Assembly (NCBI GenBank): GCA_938030915.1
Contig: CALHIO010000140.1
Span: 1-10,279, forward strand
Source of the DNA: an uncultured Gemmatimonadota bacterium
GTDB lineage: Bacteria > Gemmatimonadota > Gemmatimonadetes > Longimicrobiales > Gaopeijiaceae
Reading direction: 5' to 3'
Length of the DNA stretch: 10,279 nucleotides
Positions 6,130 to 10,279 of this stretch are shown one piece after another. The notes under the pieces are model-generated. The model made no database searches, had not been told where the DNA came from, and worked only from the letters and a program-made list of their open reading frames with translations. Position numbers and translations under genes: made by a program. The number at the start of each line of letters is the position of its first letter. Within the stretch, counting starts at the first letter, position 1.

Positions 6130-7449
6130 CTATTCGTATCTGAGGGCTACCACAGGCTCGAGGCGCGCGGCCCGGTATGCGGGTAGGAGTCCGAACAGCA
6201 TACCGGTCCCTGCGGCCATGCCCAAGGCCGCGATGACGGCCCAGGTCGGGATTTCGGCCGGTACGGGGCTGACGGCGGCGACGATCTCGGCCATGCCCCA
6301 ACCGATAAGCAGCCCGGCAGCTGCGCCCGCACTCGTCAGGAGGGACGCCTCGACGAGGAACTGCCAGAGGATCTCCCGCCGTGTGGCGCCGATCGCCTTT
6401 CGCACTCCGATCTCACGGGTCCGCTCCGTGACCGAGATGAGCATGATCCCGATGACCCCCACGCCGCCGACGAGTAACCCCGCCGATGCAAGGAGGAGAA
6501 TCACGAGGAAGAAGACGCCCGTGAGCTGATTGAAGATGTCGGCGATCTGCTGCGACGAGGTGATCGCAAAATCGTTCTCGTCCCGGGGCCCCAACCCGCG
6601 CATCCCACGCATGGCCGCGATGACGTCGTCCTTGGCGCGATCCGCTGACACGCCGACCTCGGGCACGACCAGGATCTGAGCCTGGAACTTGCTTTGCCTG
6701 AGTCGCCTGATCGAGGCGGTCCATGGGAAGATCGCCCAGTTCTGGAAGGCGGCGGAGAAGATGTTCTCCTCCGGCTGATACACACCGATCACGGTGAACG
6801 GCTCCTGGGTCCCCCGAAAGACATTGCTGACCCGTACGCGTCGGCCGACGGGGTCCTGCCGACCGAAGAGCTGCTCGGCCAGTCCCGACGAGAGGACGAC
6901 GACGGCTCGATTTTGCTCGACCTCGGCCGGCGTGAAGTCACGCCCGACGAGGAAGTCTCCGATCTGGTAGGCAGACCAGCCCGCCGAGGAGCCCTGAGCG
7001 ATGACGTTCTGCATCTCCTCGCTCTCGTAGGCGATATCGACCTGGAACTGCGTCAGGTCGTACAGGGCATCCGAGACGGACGGAAGGGATTCGATCCGAC
7101 GGGCCTCCTCGGGCTCGATCACGGGTTTGCCCCACCAGGGGGGGCGGGCACCGTCGTCGTTGATCGTGATCGCCGTGAAGTCGAAGCGCGTGACGACGAA
7201 GTTGTCGGGACCCGCGGCCTCGAAGGCATCCAGCACACTCGAGCGCAGTCCGGTCATCAGAGCGCCGAAGGCGACCACCACGGAGACGCCGACCGCGACA
7301 CCCATGACGGTCAGGACCGATCGAAGAAGGTTCGCGCGTATGGCCTCCCATGCGATCAGGAAGCCCTCCGTCAGTGCCGACAGTCCACTCGCTCCCCGAG
7401 GTGGACGATATCCGCTCGCTCGAGCGCGGGTCTGCCCGTCATCGCTCAT
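6130..7449 (-). CDS. ABC transporter permease, MacB/FtsX type (second of a pair)
   Basis: This is an inner-membrane subunit of a type VII (MacB-like) ABC system, which transmits cytoplasmic ATP hydrolysis to periplasmic partners instead of forming a classic channel. The 439 residues have a charged N-terminal tail and TM1 (about 43-66). The periplasmic MacB_PCD domain (about 67-305) contains FTVIGVYQPEEN (218-229). The C-terminal FtsX domain has three helices (about 310-338, 366-392, 401-423). The coupling-helix motif TERTREIGVRKAIGATRREIL (341-361) and the ending LEPVVALRYE (430-439) are typical. Start 7449 overlaps the TGA of the preceding permease gene (ATGA); a longer in-frame start at 7557 would overlap it by over 100 nt and adds only an Arg-rich shadow segment. 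No ATP-binding domain is present in the protein. The substrate is unknown. Confidence 0.92.
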   Translation of the reverse strand: MSDDGQTRARASGYRPPRGASGLSALTEGFLIAWEAIRANLLRSVLTVMGVAVGVSVVVAFGALMTGLRSSVLDAFEAAGPDNFVVTRFDFTAITINDDGARPPWWGKPVIEPEEARRIESLPSVSDALYDLTQFQVDIAYESEEMQNVIAQGSSAGWSAYQIGDFLVGRDFTPAEVEQNRAVVVLSSGLAEQLFGRQDPVGRRVRVSNVFRGTQEPFTVIGVYQPEENIFSAAFQNWAIFPWTASIRRLRQSKFQAQILVVPEVGVSADRAKDDVIAAMRGMRGLGPRDENDFAITSSQQIADIFNQLTGVFFLVILLLASAGLLVGGVGVIGIMLISVTERTREIGVRKAIGATRREILWQFLVEASLLTSAGAAAGLLIGWGMAEIVAAVSPVPAEIPTWAVIAALGMAAGTGMLFGLLPAYRAARLEPVVALRYE

Positions 7450-8687
7450 TCGTACCTGAGCGCATCGACGGGATCGAGCTTCGACGCCTGGGACGCAGGG
7501 TAGACGCCGGCGACGACGCCAACCGTGAGACCCAGGATCACCCCGAGGGTGACCCACCGCGGAGCGACCGCCGCGGGAATCACTGACACCGCTTCAACCG
7601 CCTTGGCGATCGTGAGGCCGACGCCGACCCCGAACGCAGCTCCGACCGTCGAGAGCGTCGCCGACTCGATGAGCACCTGGGTCAGGATGTCGCGGCGACG
7701 AGCCCCGAGCGCCTTCCGGACCCCGATCTCACGGGTCCGCTCCATTACCGAGACCAGCATGATGTTCATGATCACGATCCCGCCGACCACGAGCGAAATC
7801 GAGACCAGCATCGGCAGCGCCGTGAAGAGAATCCGGGAGATCGTGTTCCAGAAGCTGATCGCCTCGTCCGCCGTCTCGAGCGCGAAGTTGGCCTCCTCTG
7901 TCGGCCGGAGCTGTCGGCGGGACCGCATGATACCCTCGGCCTCCAGCTGAATGTCCCGTAACTGGTCCGGGTTCACTGCCTGAAGGATGACCGAGTCGAT
8001 ATATCCGCGGGGCGCGGTGATGGCGCGCGCCGGGGACCTGGCCGGAACGAAGACCTGGTTATCGAGAGACTGACCGAACAGGGAGCCCTGCTCCTCGAGC
8101 ACGCCGATGATCCGGTAGGGAAAGCCGCGGATCCGCAGAGAGCGCCCCAGCGGCTCGAGACCCTCGAAGACCCGATCCGCCGTCTCGAAGCCGATCACGA
8201 CGACCGGCGTGCCGTTTTCGGCCTCCTGAGCCGAAAATGCTCGCCCTACTTCGACCCCGAGGTCACGGATATCGAAGATCTCGGCATCCGCGGCCACGAG
8301 GCGGACACCACCCGCTGTTCGCCCGTTGTCGCCCACGACGCTCGTCCCCGCGTCACTCTCGACCGAGACCCTGGCAGGGAGGGTGAGTCGCTCACGCAGG
8401 GCGTCGGCATCATCGAACGTCAGACGTGGTCGGCGGGCGATGGCCCGGCGCTCCTCGCGGCTGCGGTTGATATTGACCGACTCGGCCCGTCGGAGGGTGA
8501 CGGTATTCACGCCGAAGATCTGCGAGGTGAAATCCTCGCGGACATAACGATCCAACCCCTCGACGACCGTGACGACTACGATGAGGAACATCACGCCCAG
8601 GATGACACCCAGTAGACTGAAGAACGACTTCAGCTTTTCCGAGCGAATCTGTTGAAACGCGAGCGCGACACCCTCCCAGAGATGCAT
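7446..8687 (-). CDS. ABC transporter permease, MacB/FtsX type (first of a pair)
   Basis: This is a paralogue of the next gene and likely pairs with it as a heterodimer in the inner membrane. The 413 residues hold an amphipathic start (MHLWEGVALAFQQIRSEKLK), TM1 (about 22-43), a periplasmic MacB_PCD domain (about 45-280) with YRIIGVLEEQGS (191-202), and an FtsX domain with helices at about 288-313, 340-368 and 377-398. The coupling helix MERTREIGVRKALGARRRDIL (315-335) and the ending LDPVDALRYE are conserved. It lacks an ATPase domain. It starts 2 nt after the adaptor stop. A 21-nt stretch encoding part of the coupling helix (7723-7743) is identical to 6407-6427 in the second permease, in keeping with paralogy under strong constraint. 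The substrate cannot be read from the sequence. Confidence 0.93.
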   Translation of the reverse strand: MHLWEGVALAFQQIRSEKLKSFFSLLGVILGVMFLIVVVTVVEGLDRYVREDFTSQIFGVNTVTLRRAESVNINRSREERRAIARRPRLTFDDADALRERLTLPARVSVESDAGTSVVGDNGRTAGGVRLVAADAEIFDIRDLGVEVGRAFSAQEAENGTPVVVIGFETADRVFEGLEPLGRSLRIRGFPYRIIGVLEEQGSLFGQSLDNQVFVPARSPARAITAPRGYIDSVILQAVNPDQLRDIQLEAEGIMRSRRQLRPTEEANFALETADEAISFWNTISRILFTALPMLVSISLVVGGIVIMNIMLVSVMERTREIGVRKALGARRRDILTQVLIESATLSTVGAAFGVGVGLTIAKAVEAVSVIPAAVAPRWVTLGVILGLTVGVVAGVYPASQASKLDPVDALRYE

Positions 8688-8689
8688 CG

Positions 8690-9952
8690 CTAGTTCTCGT
8701 CGCCCTCGGTCGCGCCTTCATCGTCCATGATCGAGATCACATCACCCTCACGAAGCTGTCGGATCCGCTGATACGGTCCGGCGACCACGACGTCCCCGGG
8801 GGACAGCCCGGAGATCACCTCGAAGTATTCCTGGCCAGCGATCCCGACCTCGATCGGCTGGAAGGTGACCTCGTTATCGTCGCCGACGAGGAAGACGCCC
8901 TCGACGTCCGACGGCATCGTGCCATCGGCGGTGGCCGCGACGTCGGCCTCGACGTCGTCGGCGTCCCGGACGGTGAGGGCGATGATCGGGACAGCTACGA
9001 CGTCGGAGCGGGACTCGACGATGATGTCCGCCGTGGCCGACAGGTCGGGCCGGAGCGGTGCGTCGGTCTCATCGAGCGTCAGCACGACCTCGAAGTCGAT
9101 CGCAGCCTGCTGGTTGCCCTGCTGCTGGCTCGGTGGGTTGATCGCCGAGTTGCCGATCTCCGTCACCCGGCCGGAGAACTCCTGGTCGGGGAAGGCATCG
9201 ATCCGGATCGACGCGCTGTCCCCGAGGGCGATCTCGGACACCTCGGTCTCATCGACCTGAACCACGACTTCGATGACGGAGAGGTCCGAGATCGTGAGCA
9301 CGAGCGAGCCGGGGTTGTTCATGGTTCCGATGATGACCGTCTCACCCTCCTCGACATTCAGGCGGGTAACCTTTCCGGCCATCGGAGCCGTAAAGATCGT
9401 CTTGGAGAGCCGGTCCTCGGCCTCGTCCACACCTGCCTGCGCCTGAGATACCCCGTAGCGTGCGGATTCCAGAAGCTGCGTCTGGACCTCGACCCGGGTT
9501 TCAGCGTCGTCGAGCTGCTGGCGACTCACGAGAAGCGAGTCACGAGCCCGCAGCTGGACGAGACGATCACGGTCTCGCGTGGCCTGAGTCAGGCTCGCGC
9601 GCTGCTGGCCCTGCTGTGCCTGAGACTGAGCGAGCTGGGCTTGTGCACGAGAGAGGGCGGCCTGGTACTGGTCGGGCTCCAGGCGAAGGAGGGTCTGGCC
9701 TGCGTCGACGTCGTCCCCTTCGTCGATGAGAAGCTGGGTCACCCGCGCGGACACATCGGACGAGATGTCGACCGTCCGCCGTGCCCGGATGTTTCCGCTC
9801 GCGGTGACGATCTCGACCAGATCACGCGTCTCGAGCGCTTCGGTCCGGACCTCGATCCCACCCTCGCGACCCCGCATGACGGACAGGACCGCGGCGGAGC
9901 CGAGGACGGCGACGGCGACGATGCCGATGATGATCTTCGAACGATTCTCCAT
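8690..9952 (-). CDS. Periplasmic adaptor subunit (MacA/HlyD membrane-fusion family)
   Basis: This adaptor bridges the inner-membrane permease and the TolC-like channel. The 420 residues begin with a single membrane anchor (about 6-26), with no lipobox cysteine. The first lipoyl half (ISSDVSARVTQLLIDEGDDV, 63-82) follows. Next comes a coiled-coil hairpin (about 94-185) rich in Ala, Gln and Glu with the RxxxLxxxxxxS-like tip region around RLVQLRARDSLLVSRQQLDD (130-149). The second lipoyl half (IFTAPMAGKVTRLNVEEGE, 186-204), a beta-barrel domain (about 225-315) and a membrane-proximal domain (about 316-405) complete it. A Gln/Asn-rich insert (275-283) sits in the barrel, and the C-terminal dozen residues are acidic. 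It starts 9 nt after the tolC-like stop and ends 2 nt before the first permease. MacA-like function is inferred from the partner permeases. Confidence 0.94.
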   Translation of the reverse strand: MENRSKIIIGIVAVAVLGSAAVLSVMRGREGGIEVRTEALETRDLVEIVTASGNIRARRTVDISSDVSARVTQLLIDEGDDVDAGQTLLRLEPDQYQAALSRAQAQLAQSQAQQGQQRASLTQATRDRDRLVQLRARDSLLVSRQQLDDAETRVEVQTQLLESARYGVSQAQAGVDEAEDRLSKTIFTAPMAGKVTRLNVEEGETVIIGTMNNPGSLVLTISDLSVIEVVVQVDETEVSEIALGDSASIRIDAFPDQEFSGRVTEIGNSAINPPSQQQGNQQAAIDFEVVLTLDETDAPLRPDLSATADIIVESRSDVVAVPIIALTVRDADDVEADVAATADGTMPSDVEGVFLVGDDNEVTFQPIEVGIAGQEYFEVISGLSPGDVVVAGPYQRIRQLREGDVISIMDDEGATEGDEN

Positions 9953-9961
9953 GAGGTCGCG

Positions 9962-10279
9962 TCAGTTCTGAGAGCGTAGGGAAGCGCCGACGAGCGCCTC
10001 GAGGATGGTGACGGCATCGTGATAGGCGAAGACGGCGACGGTTCGGTCCGCGTCGGCCTGTGCCGAGAGAGTCTGGGCGTCGACGAGCTCGACGAAGGTG
10101 ATCGCACCGAGCTGATATCGCTCGCGCGCGAGATTCAGCTGCTGTTCGGCCAGCTCGCGGTTGCGCTCCTCGAGTAGAGCGCTTTGGTACGCGGTTCGGA
10201 CGTTCTCCAGCCCGATCGCGAGGTCCGCTTGTACCTGGAGTTCCTGTTCGCGGATCTGTTGCGAGAGGTCCTCTCGCTG
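9962..10279 (-). CDS. TolC-family outer-membrane efflux protein, 3' end only
   Basis: The frame runs from the right window edge to a TGA at 9964-9962 and encodes 105 residues without an ATG, so the gene starts to the right of the window. The fragment is the C-terminal repeat of a TolC/OEP protein. A long helix with AIGLENVRTAYQSALLEERN (21-40) leads into LAEQQLNLARERYQLGAI (43-60), then TFVELVDAQTLSAQADADRT (61-80) and AYHDAVTILEALVGASL (85-101). The LARERYxLGxIxxxELxDAQ pattern is the family hallmark. It is the first visible gene of the minus-strand export operon and would provide the outer-membrane channel for the adaptor and permeases. There is no visible defect beyond the window cut. Confidence 0.92.
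   Translation of the reverse strand, partial: QREDLSQQIREQELQVQADLAIGLENVRTAYQSALLEERNRELAEQQLNLARERYQLGAITFVELVDAQTLSAQADADRTVAVFAYHDAVTILEALVGASLRSQN

Noticed and set aside
6694..7503. A 269-codon plus-strand frame opposite the second permease.
   Set aside because: It is antisense to a well-supported MacB-type permease, and its highly charged composition is typical of GC-driven shadow frames.
7450..7557. N-terminal extension of the second permease from the ATG at 7557.
   Set aside because: It is an Arg-rich segment lying over the 3' end of the first permease. The ATGA start at 7449 is the standard coupled arrangement.
6407..7743. Identical 21-nt stretches in the two permease genes (6407-6427 and 7723-7743), considered as a functional DNA repeat.
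   Set aside because: Both encode the same part of the conserved FtsX coupling helix in the same frame, so paralogy and protein constraint explain the identity.

Overview
The window is a gene-dense, GC-rich piece of a diderm (Gram-negative-type) bacterial chromosome. It has no mobile elements, RNA genes or CRISPR. A full-length-type CinA, a bacillithiol-type deacetylase (BshB1), a NifS/YrvO-like cysteine desulfurase overlapping mnmA, and a TolC/adaptor/MacB-type exporter together suggest Gemmatimonadota or a related deep diderm lineage. That placement is an inference from gene content and protein style, not a phylogenetic result.

Layout. (1) Positions 1-2700, plus strand: the 3' two thirds of cinA (its start lies left of the window), then grpE and dnaJ, which are 7 nt apart and form the co-chaperone pair for DnaK. 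No dnaK or hrcA is visible. (2) Positions 2745-4957, minus strand: a cysteine desulfurase gene whose stop overlaps the mnmA start by 4 nt (ATGA). This makes a compact module for 2-thiolation of tRNA wobble uridine. It converges on dnaJ across 44 nt. (3) Positions 4958-5046: a short divergent promoter region with a 7-bp inverted repeat around an AT-rich core. (4) Positions 5047-5388, plus strand: a small stand-alone HIRAN-domain protein, the least expected gene here. (5) Positions 5392-10279, minus strand: a five-gene operon read right to left, consisting of a TolC-like outer-membrane channel (3' end only), a membrane-fusion adaptor, two MacB/FtsX-type ABC permeases and bshB1. The junctions are 9, 2, -4 and 3 nt, so co-transcription and translational coupling are very likely. 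No ABC ATPase gene is present inside this operon.

How the genes work together. GrpE and DnaJ serve protein folding. The desulfurase supplies persulfide sulfur to MnmA for s2U34 of tRNA. The envelope operon encodes a tripartite-type export machine whose ATPase must come from elsewhere. Its last gene encodes a likely cytoplasmic deacetylase of bacillithiol (low-molecular-weight thiol) synthesis. Most of the window is recognisable housekeeping or transport. The points worth a second look are the HIRAN orphan, the placement of bshB1 in an efflux operon, the missing ATPase, and a shared promoter-like motif with a palindrome at the divergent control region.
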